NCBI GenBank assembly: GCA_013153635.1
Contig: JAADDZ010000007.1
Location: 1-64,000, forward strand
From: Aquificota bacterium
GTDB taxonomy: Bacteria; Aquificota; Aquificia; Aquificales; Hydrogenothermaceae
Direction of reading: 5' to 3'
Length of the DNA stretch: 64,000 nt
Shown here piece by piece: positions 56,566 through 64,000 of the stretch. Position 1 is the first letter of the stretch. Each line of letters begins with the position of its first letter. The translations under genes and the position numbers were made by a program. The notes beneath the pieces were generated by a model. It was not told the DNA's origin. It ran no database searches and saw only the letters and a program-made list of their open reading frames with translations.

Positions 56566-56587
56566 AATAAAATTAATGTGAAAAAAG

Positions 56588-57361
56588 ATGAAATTTTTCG
56601 TATTTACAATATTTCCCCAATTTTTCGAAGGCTTTAAAAATACAGGGATAATATCCAAAGCAATAGAAAAAAAGAAAATATCTATAGAAGCTATAAACCT
56701 TAGACAGTTTACTACAGACAAACATAGAACTGTAGACGATGCAGTATACGGTGGCGGACCCGGAATGCTCCTAAAACCAGAGCCTATATATAGAGCCTAC
56801 GAAAAACTATTAGAAAAAGGGAACAAACCATATGTCCTTATAACAGAACCTTGGGGTAGAAAATTTGACCAAAAATTTGCAAACGAACTAGCCCAAAAAG
56901 ATGAGATTCTTATAATCTGTGGTAGATACGAAGGGGTAGACGAAAGAGTAAAAGATATAGTTGATGAAGAAGTATCCATAGGAGATTTTGTACTTTCTGG
57001 AGGAGAACCAGCCGCAGTTGTAATAATGGACGCCGTTGCAAGGCTTGTCCCTGATGTAGTTGGAGATAAGCAAAGCTTAGAGGTTGACTCTTTTTCTGAA
57101 GGATTATTGGGATACCCTAATTATACAAGACCTGAAGAGTTCAAAGGTAAAAAAGTCCCAAAGGTGTTAACATCAGGTAACCATAAACTTATAAAAATAT
57201 GGAGAAGATGGAAACAGCTAGAAAACACTTTAAACAAAAGACCAGACCTCCTAAAATCTTCTAAACTGTCCCAAGAAGATAAAGACATGCTAAAAGCTAT
57301 AAAAGAAGGGATTGAATTTGATAGATTTATAGAACAAAGTAGTATAATAAAGAATATCTAA
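56588..57361 (+). CDS. trmD: tRNA (guanine-N1)-methyltransferase
   Basis: SPOUT methyltransferase making m1G37, which prevents frameshifting. It opens FFVFTIFPQFFEGFKNTGII. The trefoil-knot SAM site has ICGRYEGVDERVKDIVDEE and SIGDFVLSGGEPAAVVIMD. DDAVYGGGPGMLLKPEPI and GLLGYPNYTRPEEF are further signatures. The 257-residue length is normal. It starts 22 bases after the RNase P RNA, so rnpB and trmD may share a transcript. The usual neighbours rimM, rplS and rpsP are missing here. Confidence 0.95.
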   Translation: MKFFVFTIFPQFFEGFKNTGIISKAIEKKKISIEAINLRQFTTDKHRTVDDAVYGGGPGMLLKPEPIYRAYEKLLEKGNKPYVLITEPWGRKFDQKFANELAQKDEILIICGRYEGVDERVKDIVDEEVSIGDFVLSGGEPAAVVIMDAVARLVPDVVGDKQSLEVDSFSEGLLGYPNYTRPEEFKGKKVPKVLTSGNHKLIKIWRRWKQLENTLNKRPDLLKSSKLSQEDKDMLKAIKEGIEFDRFIEQSSIIKNI

Positions 57362-57376
57362 ACAAAGGAGTTAACC

Positions 57377-57718
57377 TTGCTAGGTATACAATCTCCACCT
57401 GTGGATATTCTTGAAGAGCATGACAGATACATAGTGTTTGTAGACCTACCCGGCGTTCAGCCTCAAGATATATCCATATATGGAGATGAAAAAAGTCTAA
57501 CCTTAGAAGGTTACAGAAACATAATACATACAAGAAAGTTCATATATATAGAAAGATTTTCAGGAAAATTTATAAGGAAATTGTCCTTCAAAGAGTTCAT
57601 AAATTTGAACAAAGCTAAAGCCTCTTTGGAAAATGGCGTTTTAACCATAGAGATTCCAAAAGCAAGAAATGAATTTATTATAGATACAGCAGTAATAAAA
57701 ATAACACTACGGAGGTAA
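57377..57718 (+). CDS. Small heat-shock protein (Hsp20/alpha-crystallin)
   Basis: A 113-residue chaperone reduced almost to the alpha-crystallin domain. The N-terminal arm is only about 10 residues (MLGIQSPPVD) before ILEEHDRYIVFVDLPGVQPQDI. The strands with LTLEGYRN and FIRKLSFKEFINLNKAKASLENGVLTIEIPK follow. The end carries an I-x-I-like motif (AVIKITLRR). The start is TTG at 57377 after AAAGGAG. It precedes lon by three bases, so refolding and degradation are co-expressed. The short N-arm may limit the size of its oligomers. Confidence 0.88.
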   Translation: MLGIQSPPVDILEEHDRYIVFVDLPGVQPQDISIYGDEKSLTLEGYRNIIHTRKFIYIERFSGKFIRKLSFKEFINLNKAKASLENGVLTIEIPKARNEFIIDTAVIKITLRR

Positions 57719-57721
57719 TAG

Positions 57722-60130
57722 ATGTCGCTACTAGATTACGAAGAAGAAATGGAATTACCTAAAGAATATCCACTACTTCCTGTAAGAGATTTAGTTTTAT
57801 TTCCTTATATGGTTTTCCCTATTTTTGTAGGAAGACCATTCTCTATAAAAGCTGTAGAAGAAGCAATAGAAGCAAACGATAGATATATTTTTATAGCTAT
57901 GCAAAAGGACAAAGATATTGATGAACCAAAAGAAGACGACCTTTACAAGGTAGGTACAGTTGCCACTATACTGCGTATGATGAGATTAGAAGATAATAGA
58001 GTAAAAGTCTTAGTTCAAGGGGTAGCCAGAGGAAAAATAAAAAAAATGTACAAAGAAGGGGATTTGTACAAAGTAGAAGTTGAACTTATAGAAGAGCCAA
58101 AAGAAATCGAAGACAATATAGAAGTAGAGGCTTTAATCCATTCGATAAAAGACCTCCTAGACAAAGCGATAACTCTTGGGAAACAGATAGTACCAGACCT
58201 TGTAGAGATTATAAAATCTGTAGAAGAACCGGGAAAGCTAGCTGACCTCGTTGCATCTATACTAGACATAAAACCAGAAGAAGCCCAAAAATTGCTAGAA
58301 ATCACAAACCCAGTGGAGAGACTAAGAGAAGTCCATAACCTCTTTTTAAAAGAGATTGGGATACTAGAGATACAGTACAAAATCCGTATCGCCGCAAGAG
58401 AGTCTATGGAAAAAGACCAAAAAGAATATTTTCTTAGACAGCAGATAAAAGCTATTCAAGAAGAGCTAGGAGAGTTAGACGAGAAAAAAGAAGAGATAGA
58501 AACCTACAGAAAAAAGATAGAAGAGTCTGGAATGCCTCCAGAGGTTAGAGAAGAAGCAGAAAAACAACTAAAAAGACTAGAGAAGATGCACCCTGATTCA
58601 GCAGAAGCCGCAGTGATAAGAACTTATCTAGACTGGTTAGTGGAGTTACCTTGGAATAAAAGGACAAAAGATAAATTAGACTTAACTAGAGCAAAAAAAA
58701 TCTTAGATGAAGACCATTATGACTTAGAAAAAGTCAAAGAAAGGATTTTAGAATATCTTGCTGTACAAAAATTAAAAAAAGGCAAAGGTATAAAAGGACC
58801 TATCCTGTGTTTTGTTGGACCTCCCGGTGTTGGAAAAACGTCATTAGGCAAATCTATCGCAAAAGCACTTGGTAGAAGATTTGCAAGAATCTCCCTTGGA
58901 GGGATAAGAGACGAAGCAGAGATTAGAGGACACAGAAGAACATATGTAGGAGCTATGCCCGGTAGAATTATCCAAGCTATAAAGCAAGCTGGAACCAAAA
59001 ATCCAGTTATCATGTTAGATGAGGTAGACAAGATAGGTATGGACTTTAGAGGAGACCCAGCCTCCGCTCTACTTGAAGTATTAGACCCAGAACAAAACAA
59101 AAATTTTGTAGATTTGTACCTAGGAGTTCCTTTTGACCTTTCTGAAGTTATGTTTATATGTACTGCCAATAGGATAGATACAATACCAAGACCTTTACTT
59201 GATAGAATGGAAGTAATAAGAATACCCGGATATTCTGAAGAAGAAAAACTATACATAGCAAAAAACTACCTCATACCAAGACAGTTGAAAGAAAATGGAT
59301 TAAAGCCTTCTGATGTCGAGTTTACCGACCCTGCAATAAGATTCATTATTAGAGGTTATACAAGAGAGGCAGGTGTAAGGAGCCTAGAAAGACAGATAGG
59401 AGCTGTTTTAAGAAAAATAGCAAAAGAGATAGCCCTAAAAGGGAAAAAGAAAAAGTACAGAATCACCAAAAATACTGTTAGAAAATTTTTAGGAGCTCCT
59501 ATATACATGCCTGAAAAAGAAAAACATGATGAGATAGGAGTTGTAACAGGACTGGCATGGACAGAAACAGGTGGAGAAATAATGAAAATAGAAGCTACAA
59601 GAATGCCGGGCAAAGGACAATTAATATTAACAGGCTCTTTAGGTGATGTTATGAAAGAGTCAGCTATGGCCGCTTTATCTTATGTAAAATCAAAAACTAT
59701 AGATTACGGTTTAGACCCAGAGGAGTTTTCAAGATACGACATACATGTACATGTACCAGCTGGAGCTATACCTAAAGACGGTCCTTCAGCAGGCATAGCT
59801 ATAGCCACCGCTATATTTTCTCTATTTGCCCAGTTACCTGTTAGAGCAGATGTTGCAATGACTGGAGAAATAACATTAAGAGGTCATGTTCTTCCAGTAG
59901 GAGGTCTTAAAGAAAAGATATTAGCCGCAAAAAGAGCAGACATAAATACAGTGATACTACCAAAAGGAAACAAAGAAGAAGTGATGGAAGATTTGCCAGC
60001 TTTTGTTAAAAAATCTATGAATCTAGTATTTGTGGAACACATGGAAGAGGTTCTTCCTATAGCTATTAAAGGTTTTGACAAGTTAAAAAAGAAGAAAAAA
60101 AAGAAAAGAATCTCCAAAAAAGCAGTCTAA
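57722..60130 (+). CDS. lon: ATP-dependent protease Lon
   Basis: Serine-lysine AAA+ protease for misfolded and regulatory proteins. The LAN domain begins [19 protein letters not shown]. Walker A is [20 protein letters not shown]. The proteolytic Ser is in [14 protein letters not shown], and the Lys is in [13 protein letters not shown]. The 802-residue length is normal for LonA. It ends with a run of lysines ([16 protein letters not shown]), longer than usual. GGAGG precedes the ATG. A bidirectional terminator overlaps its stop codon. Together with hsp20 it forms a protein quality-control unit. Confidence 0.97.
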   Translation: MSLLDYEEEMELPKEYPLLPVRDLVLFPYMVFPIFVGRPFSIKAVEEAIEANDRYIFIAMQKDKDIDEPKEDDLYKVGTVATILRMMRLEDNRVKVLVQGVARGKIKKMYKEGDLYKVEVELIEEPKEIEDNIEVEALIHSIKDLLDKAITLGKQIVPDLVEIIKSVEEPGKLADLVASILDIKPEEAQKLLEITNPVERLREVHNLFLKEIGILEIQYKIRIAARESMEKDQKEYFLRQQIKAIQEELGELDEKKEEIETYRKKIEESGMPPEVREEAEKQLKRLEKMHPDSAEAAVIRTYLDWLVELPWNKRTKDKLDLTRAKKILDEDHYDLEKVKERILEYLAVQKLKKGKGIKGPILCFVGPPGVGKTSLGKSIAKALGRRFARISLGGIRDEAEIRGHRRTYVGAMPGRIIQAIKQAGTKNPVIMLDEVDKIGMDFRGDPASALLEVLDPEQNKNFVDLYLGVPFDLSEVMFICTANRIDTIPRPLLDRMEVIRIPGYSEEEKLYIAKNYLIPRQLKENGLKPSDVEFTDPAIRFIIRGYTREAGVRSLERQIGAVLRKIAKEIALKGKKKKYRITKNTVRKFLGAPIYMPEKEKHDEIGVVTGLAWTETGGEIMKIEATRMPGKGQLILTGSLGDVMKESAMAALSYVKSKTIDYGLDPEEFSRYDIHVHVPAGAIPKDGPSAGIAIATAIFSLFAQLPVRADVAMTGEITLRGHVLPVGGLKEKILAAKRADINTVILPKGNKEEVMEDLPAFVKKSMNLVFVEHMEEVLPIAIKGFDKLKKKKKKKRISKKAV

Positions 60131-60143
60131 AAGGACTGCTTTT
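60118..60143. terminator. Bidirectional terminator between lon and lipoprotein
   Basis: AAAAGCAGTC (60118-60127) pairs perfectly with GACTGCTTTT (60134-60143) around TAAAAG. Flanking A and T runs give U-tracts in both directions. The lon stop codon lies in the loop, and the convergent gene ends at 60142. Confidence 0.85.
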
Positions 60144-60858
60144 AATATATTTTATACAAGCCTGTGTTTTCTTTTACATTTAGAAGAATGTACTTTTCAT
60201 ATTTATAGGATTCTAGTCTGCCAACTTTTTGTATTATTACAAATTTTAGTCCGTATATTCCTTCCTTTTTTACCTTGATAGGAAAGTTTACAGTTGTTGA
60301 TTTGCTGTTTGTTAAATCTATAAAAGTACTAGGATAATCTGTTTCTATATCTTTTGAGAAAGACTTATCAGGTAAAGAGAGTTTACTTTTTAAAAGAAGA
60401 TAGACTTGTGATGACTTTGTCGTTGTAAATGAAAAATTTATATCTACTTTGCTACCTGTTTTTAATGGACTGCCTATAGCTATATCTATCTTTAGAGGTG
60501 GGGGCAGATTTTCTCTAAGAAGGTCTAAAGCCGCATTTATCACTGATAGTATTTCTTTATCTTTTTTAGCTATACCTTCTAGATACTCTACTGTATCAGA
60601 TACAGAGTCGTTTTTTATTGAAATGTCTGTGAGTGCCAGTACTGCCTGCTCTTTTAATTTTGGGTCTTTACTAGTAGAGATTACATCTTTTAATAGCTTT
60701 ATATTTTCATTTTTTGGATTTGCTTTTAATTTTTTAATATCTTCTACTGAAAGCTGGGGCGGTTGATTTTCTTTATTATCTGCTGATGAGCCTCCACCTG
60801 AACAACCAATAAAAAATGCTATTAACAAAATTACACAAAAATATTTTAAGTATCTCAT
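60142..60858 (-). CDS. Lipoprotein, unknown, partner of the metalloprotease
   Basis: A 238-residue protein with signal peptide and lipobox FFIGC followed by SGGGSS. The first half is helical and HEAT-like (SVEDIKKLKANPKNENIKLL, LKEQAVLALTDISIKN, DTVEYLEGIAKKDKEILSV). The second half is a beta domain (KIDIAIGSPLKTGSKVDINF ... GIYGLKFVIIQKVGRL). I know no family for it. It starts 12 bases after the stop of the large metalloprotease with a GAGGTG site, so the two are one operon. The terminator at 60118-60143 closes it. Confidence 0.72.
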   Translation of the reverse strand: MRYLKYFCVILLIAFFIGCSGGGSSADNKENQPPQLSVEDIKKLKANPKNENIKLLKDVISTSKDPKLKEQAVLALTDISIKNDSVSDTVEYLEGIAKKDKEILSVINAALDLLRENLPPPLKIDIAIGSPLKTGSKVDINFSFTTTKSSQVYLLLKSKLSLPDKSFSKDIETDYPSTFIDLTNSKSTTVNFPIKVKKEGIYGLKFVIIQKVGRLESYKYEKYILLNVKENTGLYKIY

Positions 60859-60870
60859 AACATCACCTCA

Positions 60871-63800
60871 CTATTCACAAGTTATGTTTAGCTGTATCAT
60901 TATCGGGTCTATAAGAGTTTCTTCTGGTCTTCCTGAAAATCTGTTTTTCCATGCGTGTATAAATTCACATAAATCTGGAGCATCTAGAAAATTATCAAGC
61001 TCTTTGTCAAAAATCTGTAAAATTACTCTTGCAGAGGAACTAGAAGCATCACTTATGTTATCAAAACTCTCATTTAGGGATTGTATGTATATAGGATTGT
61101 TAAATTCATCTACCAAATCCCACAGAAAAGCCTGAACTACACCTTCTACACCTTCATGGATTTTTTCTGCGCTACATATAGCTTGCGGAGTTTCCAACCA
61201 TACAAAACTATTAGAAAACCCACGAAAAGTTAATCTATCACGGTTGTTTACAGCAAGATATATAGCAAAAAACTCTGCAATCCCCTCAAACCATGCAAAT
61301 TCTTCATTTTCATTTATGAATGTAGGAATTGCTTCTCCTGCGGCTACGAAAGGCATCGCAAGGACATCTAAAACATCTTCAGGAGGTTCTAAATCAATTG
61401 CAGTTGCATCAAAACAAAAACTATGAGAGGACAATGCCCAGTCATTTTGACTTATATCTTCTGAAAGATGGTGTGTGTATTCGTGTAATATGGTAAGGTC
61501 ATCATAACTGTAACTTGAGTCCATATATATCTCACCAAAAATAGGGTTTGTCCAAGCAGTTCCAGTGAAGTTAACAGGTCCCGTATCTGGAAACGCAACA
61601 CTGACTTTTGTTATTGGGTCATCTTCTGTAGGGTCTCGGTTAACATCTACCCATTCCCTCATAAGAAGTATGTTTTCTGCAAAATCGAAATAGGCAGAAT
61701 AGTTATCCATTTCTCTTTCATCACTGCTAAACTCTATCCAACATAGTCCTGCATCTGTTTCTCTTGCTTGCCCTTCTACCCATACTGTATCATCTTCATC
61801 TCTCCCTATAATGATATTTCCTAAATCGTAACCTCTTCCTTCTGGAATGATAGAGGGAGCTTCTTCTTTAACATTTATCTCTCCTGTCCAGCTTACATAT
61901 TCATTACAGCCATCAAAATCCTTTTCAACTTCTACCGCATAATTACCTGCTTTGATTATGAGAGTTATGTTTTTTAGTTTACCTAGATTTATACTTACTG
62001 CACCTACATCTAAAACTGTATCTGTATTGAACAATCTCTCTGGTAAAAAGAATGCAAAATCACCTTGATTATCAGTAAGGGTTTTTCCATACAACCTAGT
62101 TAACTTATTTTTGAATGCTTTTAGAGCAGTCTCAAAGAGAAAATAAGGATTATTTTCATTTTCAAAAGTAAACTTAAGATAGAGTTTGGTAAGTCTAACT
62201 GGTCTATCTGTAGGTGTACTGGTTGAATAATCTTTGTATAAGAATTTTCCTTTAATTCCTACGTATCCACATGGAAAACACACTCCTCCACAATCTACAT
62301 TTTCTTCATCTTGATTCTTTATACCATCATTACAGGTGGGAGGTTGGCAGGCTCCATCTTTACAGGCACCTTCACAGAGTATATCTTCTTCAAATAGATT
62401 ACAGTCCCCTATTCCCTGTCTTAAGAAATATTCGTGGATAGTTCTATTATCTTTACAGTAATCTTCTAACTGGATAACTTCAGTTAGAGAATCAGGAGAT
62501 TTTGCAAGAACAAATCCCTTCTGCTCTAAATTTTTTCCTCCATCACTTTCATAACACCGACAAACACCAAATTCACATGCAAGATTGCAGTTTACTTCAT
62601 GTACCTGTAGTATATATTTACCCTCGTCATCTATACCTATGCAGGAAAATTCATATAGAGTCTGATTGTCCTTACATTCCTCTGATATAGCTGGATTATC
62701 TGTATCTCCAAATGAGATTAAAAAGGGATACTCTCTCCTTATTAATTCTAACGTCTGTTCTGATAAAAGTCTCGCTTCTACTGTTGAGCCAACAAAAATA
62801 TTAAATCCACCATCATCTTCTATAGCACAGTTACACTTTCCATTGGAACACCCATCGGGACAAGAATATGTCTTGGATACGATTCCTCTTTCTCTGTCGC
62901 ACATCACTTCTCTTAAGGTATTTTCATCTATACACTCATCTACATATTCATTAGAGCATGAATGTTCCCCTATACATATGCTTCTTCCCATAAAGGAATC
63001 TGTACTCACAAATACAGCTTCAGAATAAGCTTTTCCTCTTATAAAGGGGTTACCTTGGTCAAATTCTCTACAACCACAGCCAGAGTTATCTATAAAACTG
63101 TATATCATTGAGTAGTAATCAGAAGGTTCTTCAAAAGCTACAGTCTCACATACAAATGAGATTCTCTGTTCTGCGTATGACGGACAGTCTGAATATGCAT
63201 TACACGTATCACATTCATCGCCTACTCCATCTGAATCAGAATCAAGTTGGGAGGGGTTTGGTACCTCTGGGCAGTTATCTACCACATTTGCTATACCATC
63301 TCCATCATCATCTCCAAACATATAATTTTCCATCTCTGGGCTTATAGCAGGAACATCTACCGTTTCATTAAACTTTAGGTCTTCATTAAAAGCTCTAACT
63401 CCAACAGATGGCTGGGTCTGGGTGGTAAAACTATCACTACATTTTGATTGATTAAAACATCTCTTTCTAAGATTACTATCTACCCATATCTCTATGAGAG
63501 ATATATCTTTGCCTGTTTTATCATTTACAGTTACATCAACCTTTACTGTTTCTCCAACAGCTGGTTTTTGGGGGTTCATACTAAAATCAATCTCTATTAG
63601 AGATGTTTTGTTTTTTATATCAGGACAGCCGTCAGTATCTTCCCAGTTATTGTAATTTTCAGCTTCTAAGGGACATTGGTCGTTATCATCTATTATTCCA
63701 TCTCCATCAGAGTCAGGTTCACATAGGTCTCCTATACCATCTTTATCTGTATCTAGTTGGTCTTCATTAGATATGTATGGGCAGTTATCACACGCATCTC

Positions 63801-64000
63801 CAAGAGAATCATTATCACTGTTCTTCTGCTGTGGGTTATGTACATATGGACAGTTGTCCAAAGAATCTTCGATACCGTCATTATCACTATCGATGGTTTT
63901 CCTTGCAACATTAAAACTACAGGCTACCCAGTCTATACTATCTATAAATTCTGTGTTTGATGATGGCTCATAAATATGAATTGCAGGCCATACCTTGTAA
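60871..64000 (-). CDS. Large secreted TSP3-repeat protein with HExxH domain (5' end cut)
   Basis: The reading frame is open to the window edge (upstream text FNVARKTIDSDNDGIEDS), so the first visible start-like codon, a TTG at 63861, is internal. At least 1042 residues are visible. The N-terminal part has thrombospondin type 3 Ca repeats (DNDSLGDACDNCP, DTDKDGIGDLCEPD, DSDGDGIIDDNDQCP, DGDGIANVVDNCP, DSDSDGVGDECDTC). A long Cys-rich part contains NQDEENVDCGGVCFPCG, a motif of surface proteins. Near the C-terminus lies HEYTHHLSEDI (61468-61485), a zinc-protease HExxH, with a candidate third ligand about 62-66 residues on in WFEGIAEFFA. It is followed by the lipoprotein gene. The substrate is unknown. 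Confidence 0.82.
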   Translation of the reverse strand, partial: YKVWPAIHIYEPSSNTEFIDSIDWVACSFNVARKTIDSDNDGIEDSLDNCPYVHNPQQKNSDNDSLGDACDNCPYISNEDQLDTDKDGIGDLCEPDSDGDGIIDDNDQCPLEAENYNNWEDTDGCPDIKNKTSLIEIDFSMNPQKPAVGETVKVDVTVNDKTGKDISLIEIWVDSNLRKRCFNQSKCSDSFTTQTQPSVGVRAFNEDLKFNETVDVPAISPEMENYMFGDDDGDGIANVVDNCPEVPNPSQLDSDSDGVGDECDTCNAYSDCPSYAEQRISFVCETVAFEEPSDYYSMIYSFIDNSGCGCREFDQGNPFIRGKAYSEAVFVSTDSFMGRSICIGEHSCSNEYVDECIDENTLREVMCDRERGIVSKTYSCPDGCSNGKCNCAIEDDGGFNIFVGSTVEARLLSEQTLELIRREYPFLISFGDTDNPAISEECKDNQTLYEFSCIGIDDEGKYILQVHEVNCNLACEFGVCRCYESDGGKNLEQKGFVLAKSPDSLTEVIQLEDYCKDNRTIHEYFLRQGIGDCNLFEEDILCEGACKDGACQPPTCNDGIKNQDEENVDCGGVCFPCGYVGIKGKFLYKDYSTSTPTDRPVRLTKLYLKFTFENENNPYFLFETALKAFKNKLTRLYGKTLTDNQGDFAFFLPERLFNTDTVLDVGAVSINLGKLKNITLIIKAGNYAVEVEKDFDGCNEYVSWTGEINVKEEAPSIIPEGRGYDLGNIIIGRDEDDTVWVEGQARETDAGLCWIEFSSDEREMDNYSAYFDFAENILLMREWVDVNRDPTEDDPITKVSVAFPDTGPVNFTGTAWTNPIFGEIYMDSSYSYDDLTILHEYTHHLSEDISQNDWALSSHSFCFDATAIDLEPPEDVLDVLAMPFVAAGEAIPTFINENEEFAWFEGIAEFFAIYLAVNNRDRLTFRGFSNSFVWLETPQAICSAEKIHEGVEGVVQAFLWDLVDEFNNPIYIQSLNESFDNISDASSSSARVILQIFDKELDNFLDAPDLCEFIHAWKNRFSGRPEETLIDPIMIQLNITCE

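Overview
The window is a gene-dense, low-GC stretch (about one third G+C by eye) from a thermophilic bacterium of the Aquificales, most likely the Hydrogenothermaceae (Sulfurihydrogenibium/Persephonella-like). Four independent marks support this. Leucyl-tRNA synthetase is split, and only the alpha piece, ending before KMSKS, is here. The carbamoyl-phosphate synthase large chain is split, and only its C-terminal half is here. TrmB carries the long C-terminal extension known from Aquifex. An RNase P RNA gene is present that visibly lacks helix P18, a reported peculiarity of Aquificales RNase P RNAs, whereas Aquifex itself has no such RNA. TtuA/TtuB-type tRNA thiolation, superoxide reductase, NuoF and a bc1 complex with a di-haem cytochrome fit a thermophilic microaerobic chemolithotroph.

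Layout. Bases 1-601 hold no gene but contain short repeats and a hairpin. They are followed by an AAA/DUF4143 ATPase broken by two compensating homopolymer frameshifts (602-1801). The minus-strand block 1808-7472 carries leuS-alpha, a small coupled gene, argB, hemN and the ttuA/ttuB tRNA-thiolation pair. The plus-strand block 7547-12988 carries trmB, superoxide reductase, guaB, a small protein with an SSB-like tail and a divergent topoisomerase I. The convergent gap after topA has a hairpin and a G-tract. glnE follows on the minus strand, then a plus-strand run with a DegS-like lipoprotein protease, a phosphate-porin/pstS pair and mnmA.

From 20587 to 47380 nearly everything is on the minus strand. 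In order along the window this block holds a stand-alone RAM domain, a coiled-coil protein, hslU, panE-thrC, an outer-membrane protein, a COG2836 membrane protein, carB2, a transglutaminase/lipoprotein pair, a minor-pilin operon with PilY1, an AddA-like helicase-nuclease, guaA, nuoF with a BFD [2Fe-2S] protein, coaE, alaS, and petABC (cytochrome bc1) closed by a good terminator.

From 47530 on, most genes are on the plus strand: an MlaF-type ATPase, an Asn-rich lipoprotein, thrS, cinA, lpxK, scpA, rnpB with its own promoter, trmD, hsp20 and lon. A metallo-beta-lactamase-fold protein at 49967-50875 is on the minus strand. The right edge has a minus-strand operon encoding a very large secreted thrombospondin-type-3/HExxH protein (cut by the window end) and a lipoprotein.

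Most of the window is core metabolism and information processing. The least explained parts are the secreted metalloprotease-lipoprotein pair, the SSB-tail protein beside the repeat-tailed topoisomerase, the Ca-loop-rich pilus tip operon, the Glu-His-Pro lipoprotein/transglutaminase pair and the broken ATPase.
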